DNA from: Sporolactobacillus pectinivorans
Lineage (GTDB): Bacteria; Bacillota; Bacilli; Bacillales; Sporolactobacillaceae
Reading direction: 5' to 3'
NCBI RefSeq assembly: GCF_002802965.1
Contig: NZ_NXGA01000001.1
Span: 3,232,955 to 3,296,954 of the forward strand
Length of the DNA: 64,000 nucleotides
Below are positions 17,908 through 26,264 of the stretch, piece by piece. Under the pieces are notes generated by a model. It was given only the letters and a program-made list of their open reading frames with translations. It did no database searches and was not told the origin of the DNA. The number at the start of each line of letters is the position of its first letter. The stretch's first letter is position 1. A program made the position numbers and the translations under genes.

Positions 17908-18952
17908 GATTTTCCGCCGCCCCCCTGTGAATCGGCACACGAATGTTCACCGATGTTCCTTCGCCCTTATGCGTTGTCAAAAGAAAATGTCCGCCGATTT
18001 CTTCAGCGCGTTCACGCATCGTCTTCAAACCATAAGAAGCTATTTTTTCCTGTTTCAGATCAAAGCCGCGTCCATTGTCAAATACGGTCAGTGTAACAAG
18101 CTGATCCCTTTCATGAAGAGACAGGACAACTCTTGTTGCTTCCGAGTGCCTTAATGCATTAGATAATGCTTCCTGGCTGAGTCTGAACAAGTGATTTTCA
18201 ACACCCTTCGACAGTCCTGCGACAGGATCAATGGATGCCTCAAATTGGATCACCGTTTTTCCATCCAGTTCCCGGATCAGACGTTCCAATCCTTTATCAA
18301 GCGATTCGTTATTCAGGCGCACCGGACGCAGGTGAAGAAGCAGCGCCCGCATTTCTCCCTGTGCTTTTCTAGCAATGTCCGAAACATCGGCGATATTTTC
18401 GGCCGCTAAATCCGGATTCGTGTGAATCGTTTTCTCAGCAGCTGAAGCGAGCATAGAAAGTGCAAACAGCTGCTGGCTGACCGCGTCGTGAAGATCTCTC
18501 GCCAGACGCTGCCTTTCTTCCGTCACTGCCTCGTTTTTGATTTTGGCATTCATTTCAATGTTCTCATCAACCAGACGCTGAAGCGATTTGACTTGGGTAT
18601 CTATCTTGTCTGCCAGCTCATTCAAGGACTGCTCGACACGATTAATTGTCCCGGAGTTCTCCACTTTGATGCGCGCAGACAGTTTTCCGGCCGACAGTGT
18701 CTTAATAAACAAATCAATGCTTTCCAGTTGATTTCGAGCTGTACGGTAATTCTTTATGAGAAAATTCATTTCTATTGCAAAAAAAACCGTAAAGCTGAAA
18801 GCAAAAACCAGACTGCTGATCAGCAGACCATGCCGGTCAGGCACAAAGAAAAAGAAAATTTGCAGCAGCGCGAAGAGCATCACTGAGGAAAAAAAGCTGA
18901 TAACCGCCTGAATTTTGATGACCCTAATCCGATAATTAACCATAAGCATCAT
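17894..18952 (-). CDS. liaS: LiaS/VraS-type sensor histidine kinase
   Basis: 352 residues, an intramembrane-sensing kinase: two membrane helices (about residues 13-37 and 42-66) with almost no extracellular loop, HAMP-like region, HisKA_3 with phosphoacceptor His155 in ARDLHDAVSQQ, and an HATPase domain with N box EALSNALRH and G box DNGRGFD. It lacks a sensory domain, so it relies on the partner LiaF, whose gene immediately precedes it with a 4-bp overlap. Confidence 0.92.
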   Translation of the reverse strand: MMLMVNYRIRVIKIQAVISFFSSVMLFALLQIFFFFVPDRHGLLISSLVFAFSFTVFFAIEMNFLIKNYRTARNQLESIDLFIKTLSAGKLSARIKVENSGTINRVEQSLNELADKIDTQVKSLQRLVDENIEMNAKIKNEAVTEERQRLARDLHDAVSQQLFALSMLASAAEKTIHTNPDLAAENIADVSDIARKAQGEMRALLLHLRPVRLNNESLDKGLERLIRELDGKTVIQFEASIDPVAGLSKGVENHLFRLSQEALSNALRHSEATRVVLSLHERDQLVTLTVFDNGRGFDLKQEKIASYGLKTMRERAEEIGGHFLLTTHKGEGTSVNIRVPIHRGAAENHDGN

Positions 18953-19758
18953 ACCTGATCAATATTTAAATCAATGACCTGAAAATCAAAAGCAAAATCA
19001 ATTTTCCGCACAGCCTCATCGTAATTGCCCGTCTGATAGCTGACATTTCTCAAGATGCCGCTATGTTTCTCTTTTCCTATTTTAGCGTCACCCACTTTAG
19101 CTCTTAGATCCACACGGTAGGCAAGATCATCCGGCACAGTAATTTTAATATCGCCTACCCAGCCTGATAAAGTGATTGGGATCGTCTCTTCGGGAATAAA
19201 TGCTTTCGTAAAATCGAAATTGTAATCTGCAATTCGTACACGTTCATGCATCGGCTTCACCATCCAGTTTTCATGTTTGTAAGACGATTCATTGACAAAC
19301 ATATACGAATCTTTCTGGCCGCTGTCTTCTTTTGCTTCATCCCCATTCCATATAAACTCTACGTGACTTTTATCTTTTTTTTTCTTTTTACCATGGTCGA
19401 AGTTGCCTGAAAGCGAAACAAACAGATTTTTGCCGAAAAGCATATCAAGTCCAAAATAGATGATAATGTACGGCCACAGTTTCCAAATATCCTGCCAATG
19501 AAACACCAGCATGCCGTGTTTGTCTGCCAGAAGCAGACCGCCATAAATCAGAAAGAACAGGCCCCAGAAAAATCCCGGTTTTTTTCTTTTGATTATCGGA
19601 GAGAGGATTAAAAGAGCCCCGAGCAGAATAACAAGATAGGGTAAACACTCGCCAAAAAGCGACATTATTCCCGGGGAAATAATATTGAGACTGTCCATCA
19701 GCCAGTATAAGCCCAGAAAAACAACGCTCAGGGCTATTAAAACTTTTCCAAGGGACAT
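18949..19758 (-). CDS. liaF: LiaF-type membrane regulator of the envelope-stress kinase
   Basis: 269 residues. Four hydrophobic segments in the first 115 residues, then a charged linker with KKKKKDK, and a C-terminal domain of the cell-wall-active antibiotics response type (GWVGDIKITVPDDLAYRVDLRAKVGDAKI). LiaF proteins hold LiaS inactive until the envelope is damaged. First gene of liaFSR; the upstream 240 bp to the ferritin gene hold both promoters. Confidence 0.9.
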   Translation of the reverse strand: MSLGKVLIALSVVFLGLYWLMDSLNIISPGIMSLFGECLPYLVILLGALLILSPIIKRKKPGFFWGLFFLIYGGLLLADKHGMLVFHWQDIWKLWPYIIIYFGLDMLFGKNLFVSLSGNFDHGKKKKKDKSHVEFIWNGDEAKEDSGQKDSYMFVNESSYKHENWMVKPMHERVRIADYNFDFTKAFIPEETIPITLSGWVGDIKITVPDDLAYRVDLRAKVGDAKIGKEKHSGILRNVSYQTGNYDEAVRKIDFAFDFQVIDLNIDQV

Positions 19759-19948
19759 TAGAATTCATCCTTTCTTCTCTATCAGTCATTGATCATCTGC
19801 ACTAAAACATGGAATTATTAATTCTTACATTTTTACTATACAGAGTACGGAGATACATTTCCATAGACCGGAATCGGTTTTTCCATCGGTCTCTGGACGG
19901 ATAACGCGTCAATGGGAGAATGAAAACTTTTCACTGTTGCTGGAACGA

Positions 19949-19974
19949 GTTTATAACAAACATGAGTAGGGTAT
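19949..19974 (+). promoter_or_regulatory. SigmaB-type general-stress promoter of the ferritin-like gene
   Basis: -35 GTTTAT (19949-19954, consensus GTTTAA), 14-bp spacer, -10 GGGTAT (19969-19974, perfect). Spacing and sequence fit SigmaB of Bacillales. Dps-type genes in Bacillus are SigmaB-controlled, which fits the downstream gene. Confidence 0.72.
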
Positions 19975-20010
19975 TCTGATAATAAAGCGTTAAAAGAAAG
20001 GATGAGCAAA

Positions 20011-20445
20011 ATGGATAAAATGCTTCAAGAATTAATCAACGGTTTAAACGAAGACCTAGCTGGAGAATATACAGCAGTGATTCAGTACAATTACTACGCA
20101 ACGACTGTATCCGGGCTGAATTATCAGATTCTGAAGCCCTTTTTTGAAGCAGAAATCCCCGACGAACTGGGCCATGCAGCATATCTTTCTGAAAAAATTG
20201 CCAATCTTGGCGGTGAACCGGTAACAGCCCCTGTTCCTGTCAGCAAGGTGGCGGATGCTAAAGCAATGCTTGAAAATGCGCGAAAAGCTGAAGCCGATAC
20301 ACTTGAAAATTACCAAATCCGCCGCAGTCAGGCTCAGGAGCTGGGTATGATCGAACTCGTTGTCAAATTAGAAGATATGATTGCTGATGAACAAAACCAT
20401 TTGGAAAAACTGACAAAGACGTTAAAAGATCCTATTTTCTCCTGA
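20011..20445 (+). CDS. Ferritin-like four-helix protein (bacterioferritin/Dps-like)
   Basis: 144 residues forming a four-helix bundle. Putative di-iron ligands: Glu in AGEYTAVIQYNYY, Glu and His in AEIPDELGHAAYLSEKI, then Glu in the ENYQIRR helix and Glu/His in IADEQNHLEKL, the ExxH pattern of ferritin-like oxidase sites. It may store iron or detoxify peroxide. The upstream ATG at 20002 abuts GAAAGG; the ATG at 20011 lies 9 nt away and is chosen. A SigmaB-type promoter and a strong terminator frame the gene. Confidence 0.82.
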   Translation: MDKMLQELINGLNEDLAGEYTAVIQYNYYATTVSGLNYQILKPFFEAEIPDELGHAAYLSEKIANLGGEPVTAPVPVSKVADAKAMLENARKAEADTLENYQIRRSQAQELGMIELVVKLEDMIADEQNHLEKLTKTLKDPIFS

Positions 20446-20476
20446 TTAATCTGCACCGTTTCCTGTAAAACTGCGA

Positions 20477-20505
20477 AAGCCGGAATGATCATTCCGGCTT
20501 TTTTT
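20477..20505 (+). terminator. Terminator of the ferritin-like gene
   Basis: Perfect palindrome AAGCCGGAATGA/TCATTCCGGCTT (20477-20500) followed by TTTTT. It is immediately downstream of the stop codon and faces the end of ecsB. Confidence 0.88.
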
Positions 20506-20530
20506 ACGCACCTTTTTCCCTTTTGGCGGA

Positions 20531-21760
20531 TTAATTTCCTTCTTTTATCTCTCCGGCCACACGACGTTCCACATATACAAATGTAAACAGGACAGAAACA
20601 GAAACGCCCGCCAGGAGGAATAGAAGGAGGCTGATCAGGCTTTTGGATCCTGCCGCACCTGCCACGCTGATAAAAACAGTCTGCGTAATCAAAAGAATAA
20701 AAACGAGCCGGATAAAGCTTTGTTTACGTAAACTATCGGGCACTGGATACATGCCGGCCAGTGCCTGCGGAAACGGATGCATCCACAACGGAAACAGCTG
20801 AAGACCGGTCAGATAAACAGCCGAAGCGACGACAAAGGCCGTGTAAAAGCCAATATTGATAAAATAACAGGCAAGCATGCCGACCACCGTCAGCCGAATA
20901 TATAAATTGAAATAGTCATCCGCTCGAATGAACGTCTTAATAAAGAGCTGCTGATAAACACCCTTTTGACTGAAGGAGCGGATCGGGAAGAACGCGCTGA
21001 CCGATCTTCTGGCATGAATATGATGTTTTAGACGTGGCACATCGGTAAACAGATTGGCAAATCGAAGAAACTGCAACGCCTGTCTGTCTTCCATTTCAAC
21101 AAGGCTTCCCCAATTTAACAACCCTGTATGTGATTGGCGGTGAAACAGAAAAATTGACGCAATCAGCATGACGGCTGCGCAAGCAACCAAAGAATAAACC
21201 GTGAATCGGCCCGCTGTTGCGTAAAGAAGCAGGAGAGATAACGTGAAGCGAAGAATTTTTAACGGCTTCACATCATCAATCGATTGTTCCTGCCAATGGC
21301 TGTCAATATTCCACCACTTCAGCGCAACAGCAACACCGGCAAGTGCAAAATAAGCTGGCCCATCGCCTCCGCCAGTTCGGAAGTAAAGCGGGGCGCATAC
21401 CATCAGCACAATAATCAGAACGATACTTTGCAGACAGAAACTATAGAAACGGCTTTTCCTGAAATATGAGCCGAGTTTCGCCTCCGCGGGGAGAAGAAAG
21501 ACCAGATCGGCCCGTTGCATGAATGTGCGGATGGGTGAACGTACCACGAATAAAGCCAAAATCAAACTGATCAAGAGCACACCCGGAAAATGCTGCGGTA
21601 ACACGTCCAGCCATTTTTTATAATAAAACCCACCGATGATAATCATTGCGTACAGAAAAAACATCAGACCGCTGTTTTTCCCGATCAGGTTCCAGTAGCG
21701 CAGTTCCATTTGAAAGTGATCGCTACAGCGCTTGCTCCAGAGCCGATTTAATGGATCCAT
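20531..21760 (-). CDS. ecsB: ABC transporter permease EcsB
   Basis: 409 residues with about nine hydrophobic helices, beginning LWSKRCSDHFQMELRYWNLIGKNSG, which resembles B. subtilis EcsB. It overlaps ecsA by 13 bp. The EcsAB exporter in Bacillus is needed for protein secretion, site-2 protease (RasP) activity, sporulation and competence; its substrate is debated (small peptides are suggested). The third Bacillus gene, ecsC, is not seen here. Confidence 0.9.
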   Translation of the reverse strand: MDPLNRLWSKRCSDHFQMELRYWNLIGKNSGLMFFLYAMIIIGGFYYKKWLDVLPQHFPGVLLISLILALFVVRSPIRTFMQRADLVFLLPAEAKLGSYFRKSRFYSFCLQSIVLIIVLMVCAPLYFRTGGGDGPAYFALAGVAVALKWWNIDSHWQEQSIDDVKPLKILRFTLSLLLLYATAGRFTVYSLVACAAVMLIASIFLFHRQSHTGLLNWGSLVEMEDRQALQFLRFANLFTDVPRLKHHIHARRSVSAFFPIRSFSQKGVYQQLFIKTFIRADDYFNLYIRLTVVGMLACYFINIGFYTAFVVASAVYLTGLQLFPLWMHPFPQALAGMYPVPDSLRKQSFIRLVFILLITQTVFISVAGAAGSKSLISLLLFLLAGVSVSVLFTFVYVERRVAGEIKEGN

Positions 21761-22500
21761 GCCGTTTCGCCCCTTGCCACTGCCAGATAAATGTCATGCA
21801 ATGATGCCCGCGGATTGCCATATCTATTCCTGATCTCTTCCAGCGTCCCCTGTGCCGCAATTTTTCCTTCGTGAAGAATGATAAAGCGGTCGCAGTACTG
21901 TTCAGCTGTCGAAAGAATATGCGTGGACATGAGGATGGCAGCGCCCTCCCGCTTCATTTCGACCATCAGATCAAGCAGGGATTGGATGCCCATCGGATCC
22001 AGGCCGACAAATGGTTCGTCAACAATATACAGATCGGGGGAAACCAGAAAAGCACACATAATCATGACTTTCTGCCGCATCCCCTTTGAAAAATGGGTGG
22101 GGAACCAGTGTAGCCTCTTCTCCATTCGAAACATCTGCAGCAGTTTCATGCTTCTTTCCTCAAATGTTTTTTTGTCCAGGTGATACGCCATGGCTGTCAG
22201 TTTCAGATGTTCCTCAAGTGTCAGCTGTTCATAAAGTTCAGGCATTTCCGGTACATAGGCCAGCTGCTGACGATAAGCAAGCTTGTCCTCTCTTATGGTT
22301 TTCCCCCCGATCCGGATTTCACCGTCAAAGGGATCCAGCAGTCCAAGAATATGCTTGATCGTTGTGCTTTTTCCTGCCCCATTCAAGCCGACAAGGCCGA
22401 CAAGTTCACCAGGGTTTATATCAAAAGAAAGATCATGAAGGACCGGGTGCTGCCGCGTGTAACCGCCGCTAAGACAATTAACAGATAAAATAGAAGCCAT
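21748..22500 (-). CDS. ecsA: ABC transporter ATP-binding protein EcsA
   Basis: 250 residues. Walker A GLNGAGKST, signature FSKGMRQKVM (degenerate LSGGQ), Walker B LYIVDEPFVGLDP, and H-loop STHILSTAE. The ATG at 22500 follows AGGTG by 6 nt and matches the length of Bacillus EcsA; the longer frame to 22515 is not needed. Pairs with EcsB. An Fnr-type palindrome about 90 bp upstream suggests oxygen-dependent control. Confidence 0.93.
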   Translation of the reverse strand: MASILSVNCLSGGYTRQHPVLHDLSFDINPGELVGLVGLNGAGKSTTIKHILGLLDPFDGEIRIGGKTIREDKLAYRQQLAYVPEMPELYEQLTLEEHLKLTAMAYHLDKKTFEERSMKLLQMFRMEKRLHWFPTHFSKGMRQKVMIMCAFLVSPDLYIVDEPFVGLDPMGIQSLLDLMVEMKREGAAILMSTHILSTAEQYCDRFIILHEGKIAAQGTLEEIRNRYGNPRASLHDIYLAVARGETAWIH

Positions 22501-22802
22501 TTTATTCACCTGCACTTTCCAATGCGTTTTAAGTACTATTTTTTATTTTGACCGGATCAATTACATGTTTCACTCATTAACAAACGATGTGAGGCGTGTC
22601 ACATGCGTACATTTTAAACAAGTACGGACACTCACAGTTTCTATTCTACTTAAAAAGAGAGACCTCAGGCAAGAATTCGTCTTTAAAACTGAAGATAAAG
22701 GAATGCAGGTTGTGTAAATCGTCTGTCCGTTATTATTCGGAGTTGTGATAAAATAGAGTCAATTCATGAAAAGTCAATTGGAAAACAGAGAGGATGAACG
22801 TT
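22501..22802. other. Divergent ecsA-hit intergenic region
   Basis: About 300 bp with no gene. It holds the Fnr-type box and candidate -10 listed separately and presumably the hit promoter at its right end; nothing else is recognised. Confidence 0.5.
22560..22604 (-). promoter_or_regulatory. Fnr/Crp-type box upstream of ecsA with a spaced -10
   Basis: ATGTGA-GGCGTG-TCACAT (22587-22604) is a perfect dyad matching TGTGA-N6-TCACA, the site of Bacillus Fnr and related Crp-family regulators. On the minus strand TGTAAT (22560-22565) would serve as the -10, putting the box centre near -42, the class II activator position. No good -35 is present, as expected for an activated promoter. Regulator identity is inferred. 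Confidence 0.6.
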
Positions 22803-23237
22803 ATGTCAGAAGAATCAGACTGCATTTTCTGCAAAATTATCCGTGGTGAAATCCCAAGCGCAAAGGTATACGAAGACGAAGATGTTTTTTCCTTTCTTGA
22901 TTTGAGCCAGGTGACAAAGGGACATACATTAATTATTCCCAAAGTTCATCAAAAAGACATTTTTCATCTGGATCCGGAAATCGCCGAAAAATTGTTCAGG
23001 CGCGTTCCCATAATTGCTGCCGCTATCAACGATGCCTTTCATCCAGTTGGCCTGAACCTTTTGAATAACAACGGCCCTCTGGCAGGACAAAGCGTTTTCC
23101 ACTATCATCTGCATCTGATTCCACGCTATGGCGCGTCAGATACTTTTTCATTCAGCTTTCAGTCACATGCGGATGACTATACCAATGAGCAGCGGACGGA
23201 AATGGCTCAGGCTATCAATAAAAATATAAAGAAATAA
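22803..23237 (+). CDS. hit: HIT-family nucleotide hydrolase (Hit/HinT)
   Basis: 144 residues. N-terminal CIFCKIIRGEIPS with a zinc-type Cys pair, and the histidine triad HYHLHLIPR, whose middle His is the nucleophile. It hydrolyses adenosine 5'-phosphoramidates or similar nucleotides. The start at 22803 has AGAGG 9 nt upstream; an ATG at 22794 lies too close to it. Divergent from ecsA exactly as in B. subtilis. Confidence 0.94.
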   Translation: MSEESDCIFCKIIRGEIPSAKVYEDEDVFSFLDLSQVTKGHTLIIPKVHQKDIFHLDPEIAEKLFRRVPIIAAAINDAFHPVGLNLLNNNGPLAGQSVFHYHLHLIPRYGASDTFSFSFQSHADDYTNEQRTEMAQAINKNIKK

Positions 23238-23275
23238 ATTTAGGGGAAACAGATGGATTTTTTAGAGGATTAGGA

Positions 23276-23310
23276 GCGTTGGCCTCCGTCCTGAGGGAGG
23301 AGGCCAACGC
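23276..23310. repeat. Perfect 12-bp inverted repeat after hit
   Basis: GCGTTGGCCTCC and GGAGGCCAACGC separated by 11 nt. There is no T-run on either side, so it is not a standard terminator. It may be an mRNA-stabilising hairpin or a dispersed palindromic repeat. Confidence 0.6.
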
Positions 23311-23472
23311 CCAGTCAATCTGTACCCTTTGTGACAGCTATCATCGGCTATTTACTTGAGGCTCGGTATTTTAAGCCGATTGGTTCACAATTGTTTGCTT
23401 TTTCACAAAAATGAGTGTATATTAATTTTACACCTCGCAGCGGGTCGGTAGGGCACTACTGGAGGAAAATAT

Positions 23473-23516
23473 GAGCATTAGATGAGGAGAGATCAGGATG
23501 AAGCTTAGGAATTTAG
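23473..23516 (+). promoter_or_regulatory. TRAP-type triplet repeat over the trpP ribosome-binding site
   Basis: NAG triplets at 23473 GAG, 23479 TAG, 23484 GAG, 23489 GAG, 23494 CAG, 23501 AAG, 23506 TAG and 23514 TAG, mostly 2-3 nt apart, straddle the AGGAG site and ATG of trpP. The tryptophan-activated attenuation protein of Bacillus binds 9-11 such repeats and blocks trpP translation in the same way. Whether this genome encodes TRAP (mtrB) cannot be seen here. Confidence 0.7.
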
Positions 23517-24043
23517 TTATTATTGCAGTATTTTTGGCCATTGGTGCGGTGTTGCATTTGATAGTGCCGGGATTTTTCTTCGGAATGAAGCCGGACTTGA
23601 TGTTAGTCATGATTTTCCTGTCATTGTTCTTCTTTGCGGATTATAAATCTTTTATTGCCATCGGGCTGGTTGCCGGGATTTTGGGGGCATTGACAACTTC
23701 AATGCCCCTTGGACAGTTGCCTTCAGTCATCGACAAGTTTACTACAACTGTTGTCGTATTCCTCGCTTTCAAGTTAATTGCCGGAAAGATGTCCGGTTTG
23801 CCAAAATATATCACTGGTATCGTGCTGGGCTTTTTGGGAACTGCATTGAGTGGGGCCATTTTTGTTGGCAGCATGATCGTTCTGGTCCATGCACCTATGC
23901 CATTCTTTAAATTTTTTCTTGCACTTGTATTACCAACGGCTGTGTTCAATGCGGTATGCGTTGCAGTCCTTTATCCAATCGTTGAAAAAATTGGTGAGCG
24001 GAGCGGATTTATCCGGGCAACACCAAAACCTTCAATCCGTTAA
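23498..24043 (+). CDS. trpP: Tryptophan transporter TrpP
   Basis: 181 residues, five to six membrane helices, with the family segment FFGMKPDLMLVMIFLSLFF and QLPSVIDKFTTT. It belongs to the YhaG/TrpP family, believed to be a tryptophan import component. AGGAG lies 8 nt before the ATG. Position between hit and yhaH is conserved with B. subtilis. The TRAP-type triplet array over its translation start predicts repression by tryptophan. Confidence 0.9.
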   Translation: MKLRNLVIIAVFLAIGAVLHLIVPGFFFGMKPDLMLVMIFLSLFFFADYKSFIAIGLVAGILGALTTSMPLGQLPSVIDKFTTTVVVFLAFKLIAGKMSGLPKYITGIVLGFLGTALSGAIFVGSMIVLVHAPMPFFKFFLALVLPTAVFNAVCVAVLYPIVEKIGERSGFIRATPKPSIR

Positions 24044-24057
24044 CAGTAAATAAGAAC

Positions 24058-24087
24058 AAGCCTTGCCTAAAATGGCAGGGCTTTTTT
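24058..24087 (+). terminator. Terminator of trpP
   Basis: AAGCC-T-TGCC / GGCA-G-GGCTT stem (24058-24083) with one central mismatch, followed by TTTTTT, 15 nt after the trpP stop codon. Confidence 0.85.
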
Positions 24088-24122
24088 ATTATCAATTTTT
24101 CTTCTGCCATCTGTTCGATCAA

Positions 24123-24151
24123 GTGATAAGCGCGACGGTCTGGGGTATAAT
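24123..24151 (+). promoter_or_regulatory. Promoter of the yhaH-like gene
   Basis: -10 TATAAT (24146-24151) with a -35-like GTGATA (24123-24128) at 17 bp. The overlapping GGGTAT (24143-24148) resembles a SigmaB -10, but the -35 match to GTTTAA is poor (3 of 6). Confidence 0.5.
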
Positions 24152-24284
24152 AGTATTAGAATCTGTTCAAAAGGTGACGAAGGAGAAACATGACAACGAT
24201 GAGATTCGCCGCTCATCATTCAGTGACTTTTTGAACACCAACTATTAATTGAAATGAATTTCGAAAGAAGAGGTGGACGATATT

Positions 24285-24689
24285 ATGGGCAAATTTCTTT
24301 CATACACAATCGGCGCGATTATCGGCGGTATTGTTGGTGGAACAGTGGTGCTGCTAACAACACCCAAAAAAGGCGAGGAATTCCGGCAGGATATAAAGGA
24401 CAAAGCTTCATCCATTCAACAGCCGATTAAGGATGCTGCAAATAATCTGAGTGTGGTAAAAGACCGGGTGCTGGCATTGAAGGACGAAAGTGTTCCAGTT
24501 TTAAAGTCCACTGTTTCTGATCTGGGCAGCCTGCTTAAAGAATGGAAAGACGACATTCAACCTTATCTGACAAAAATAAAAAATAATGTGGTTCAGCTGG
24601 AAGCGGCTAAAGAAAAATTAACAAATAAGTTGAAAACCGATACTCCGGAAAAGAAGCCGGGCGAAGAAGAAACCCCGCCATCGCTTTAA
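24285..24689 (+). CDS. yhaH: YtxH-domain protein (YhaH-like)
   Basis: 134 residues. An N-terminal glycine-rich transmembrane helix (YTIGAIIGGIVGGTVVLL) is followed by TPKKGEEFRQDIKDKA, typical of YtxH, then a charged coiled-coil tail ending in acidic residues. The GTG at 24273 is open upstream, but GAGGTGG stands 8 nt before the ATG at 24285. YtxH proteins are stress-associated and of unknown biochemical role. Position matches B. subtilis yhaH. Confidence 0.82.
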   Translation: MGKFLSYTIGAIIGGIVGGTVVLLTTPKKGEEFRQDIKDKASSIQQPIKDAANNLSVVKDRVLALKDESVPVLKSTVSDLGSLLKEWKDDIQPYLTKIKNNVVQLEAAKEKLTNKLKTDTPEKKPGEEETPPSL

Positions 24690-24727
24690 TAGTTTTTTAA
24701 TAATCGAAAGACTTTGCTGAATAAAAA

Positions 24728-24753
24728 AACAGGATGAATTTCCTGTTTTTTTT
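24728..24753 (+). terminator. Terminator of the yhaH-like gene
   Basis: AACAGGA-TGAATT-TCCTGTT followed by a T-run; the preceding A-run makes it potentially bidirectional. Confidence 0.85.
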
Positions 24754-24814
24754 ATATAATCCTGTTTATAAGTTATTGAGTCAGCCCGAGCCCTTTTCAC
24801 AAATGTATAGACAT

Positions 24815-24858
24815 TAAAAAACAAAGGCAAAAGCTCCGTGAACGGAGTGGCTTTTGCC
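24815..24858 (-). terminator. Terminator of the M29 aminopeptidase gene
   Basis: Minus-strand stem GGCAAAAGC/GCTTTTGCC (24850-24858 and 24826-24834) with inner CTCCGT/ACGGAG pairing, then TTTGTTTTTT, about 30 nt after the stop. Confidence 0.88.
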
Positions 24859-24889
24859 TTCATTGATGTTCAATAAAATATGGTCCAAC

Positions 24890-26122
24890 TTAGAATACCC
24901 ATTTGCCTTTTCGGAAAACAGGTTCCCAGCGGCCATCCCCAGTCTCGCCATCAATGTCCAGTTCTGCTGAACCGACCATAAAATCTACGTGAACGAGACT
25001 ATCATTGGCGCCGTGCCTGTTAAGTTCCTCACGCGACATGTCGGTTCCGCCATCAAGGCAAGTAGGATAGGCCTTGCCAATAGCCAGGTGGCAGGATGCA
25101 TTTTCATCAAAAAGCGTCGTATAAAATGTCAGTCCGGACGCAGATATCGGTGAATCGACCGGCACAAGAGCGACTTCACCAAGATAATGCGAGCCCTCCT
25201 CAGTCTCAATCAAACGTTTGAGAATTTCTTCTCCCTTTTCCGCTTCATACCGGATAATTCTTCCGTTTTCGAAGGTCAGAGAAATTTTCTCAATGAGCGT
25301 TCCGCCATAATTCAGCGGTTTTGTACTCGTGACTGTTCCGTTGACGCCGGTCCTCAATGGCAGCGTGTAGACCTCTTCGGTGGGCATATTGGCCACAAAC
25401 CTTGTGCCATTGCTGTTTGTTGAAGTGCCGGTATCCCAATGATAAGCGGGATCAAAGGCGATTTCCAGATCTGTCCCTGGTGCCTGATAGTGCAGTTTCC
25501 TAAATTTTTTCCCGTTAAGGACCCGCTTTTTTTCCGCCAGCGTGTTCAAATGATCTTCCCAGGCTTGGACAGGATCGTCACGATCAATCCGGGTCATTCT
25601 GAAAATTACATTCCAGAGATCCTTTACAGCCAGCTCTCTGATTTTCCCGGGAAACAGTTTCTTCGCCCATTCCACCGTCGGATAAATCAGTATTGTCCAG
25701 CTGACCCTGTCGGACATGCGGTAGTCATAATAAGTATTCAACGCCTGCCACGCTACTTCCTGATCGATGGCGGCCTTGTGCGGATCGATTCCATCTGTCA
25801 TGCCGACGCCTGTCGTACGAATGTCGATACAGGCAGCCCCACGTTTAACCAATGCTTCAAGCATGTCCGCTTTCCAAACAGGATAATCACGGATTACGTC
25901 TTCTGAAGCATATATGAGACGCAGCCGATCCAGACCGTCATCTGTCCAATTGAAATAAACGCGCTTAGCGCCCGCCTGATACGCCTTTTCTGTGACAAGC
26001 CGAACCAGTTCCCCCGCATCAACCGGGGCTTTGACAATCACTTCCTGGCCCTTCTGCACATTTGCGCCGACTTTTACAGCCAGCTCAGCATATTTGTCCA
26101 GCATCTGAGCAAAAGTTTTCAT
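24890..26122 (-). CDS. M29-family aminopeptidase (AmpS/PepS type)
   Basis: 410 residues, thermophilic aminopeptidase family M29, a cytoplasmic di-metal exopeptidase. Conserved segments include the metal-ligand region SPISASGLTFYTTLFDENASCHLAIG (Glu and His) near residue 330 and HGANDSLVHVDFMVGS with His and Asp ligands near residue 375. It removes N-terminal residues from peptides. Monocistronic with its own terminator; inserted between yhaH and the prsA region relative to Bacillus. Confidence 0.92.
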   Translation of the reverse strand: MKTFAQMLDKYAELAVKVGANVQKGQEVIVKAPVDAGELVRLVTEKAYQAGAKRVYFNWTDDGLDRLRLIYASEDVIRDYPVWKADMLEALVKRGAACIDIRTTGVGMTDGIDPHKAAIDQEVAWQALNTYYDYRMSDRVSWTILIYPTVEWAKKLFPGKIRELAVKDLWNVIFRMTRIDRDDPVQAWEDHLNTLAEKKRVLNGKKFRKLHYQAPGTDLEIAFDPAYHWDTGTSTNSNGTRFVANMPTEEVYTLPLRTGVNGTVTSTKPLNYGGTLIEKISLTFENGRIIRYEAEKGEEILKRLIETEEGSHYLGEVALVPVDSPISASGLTFYTTLFDENASCHLAIGKAYPTCLDGGTDMSREELNRHGANDSLVHVDFMVGSAELDIDGETGDGRWEPVFRKGKWVF

Positions 26123-26264
26123 AATCTATCCCCCCAAAAAGTGCCTGTCAGTTTCCAAGTGATCCATCTTTTCAAAGATTTCTTCCGGATTTATTTTATC
26201 ACTTTCAAACGATCACTGTGCAAACGTTATCTCCAGTGCTCATAATACCCCAATTTACATTCTG

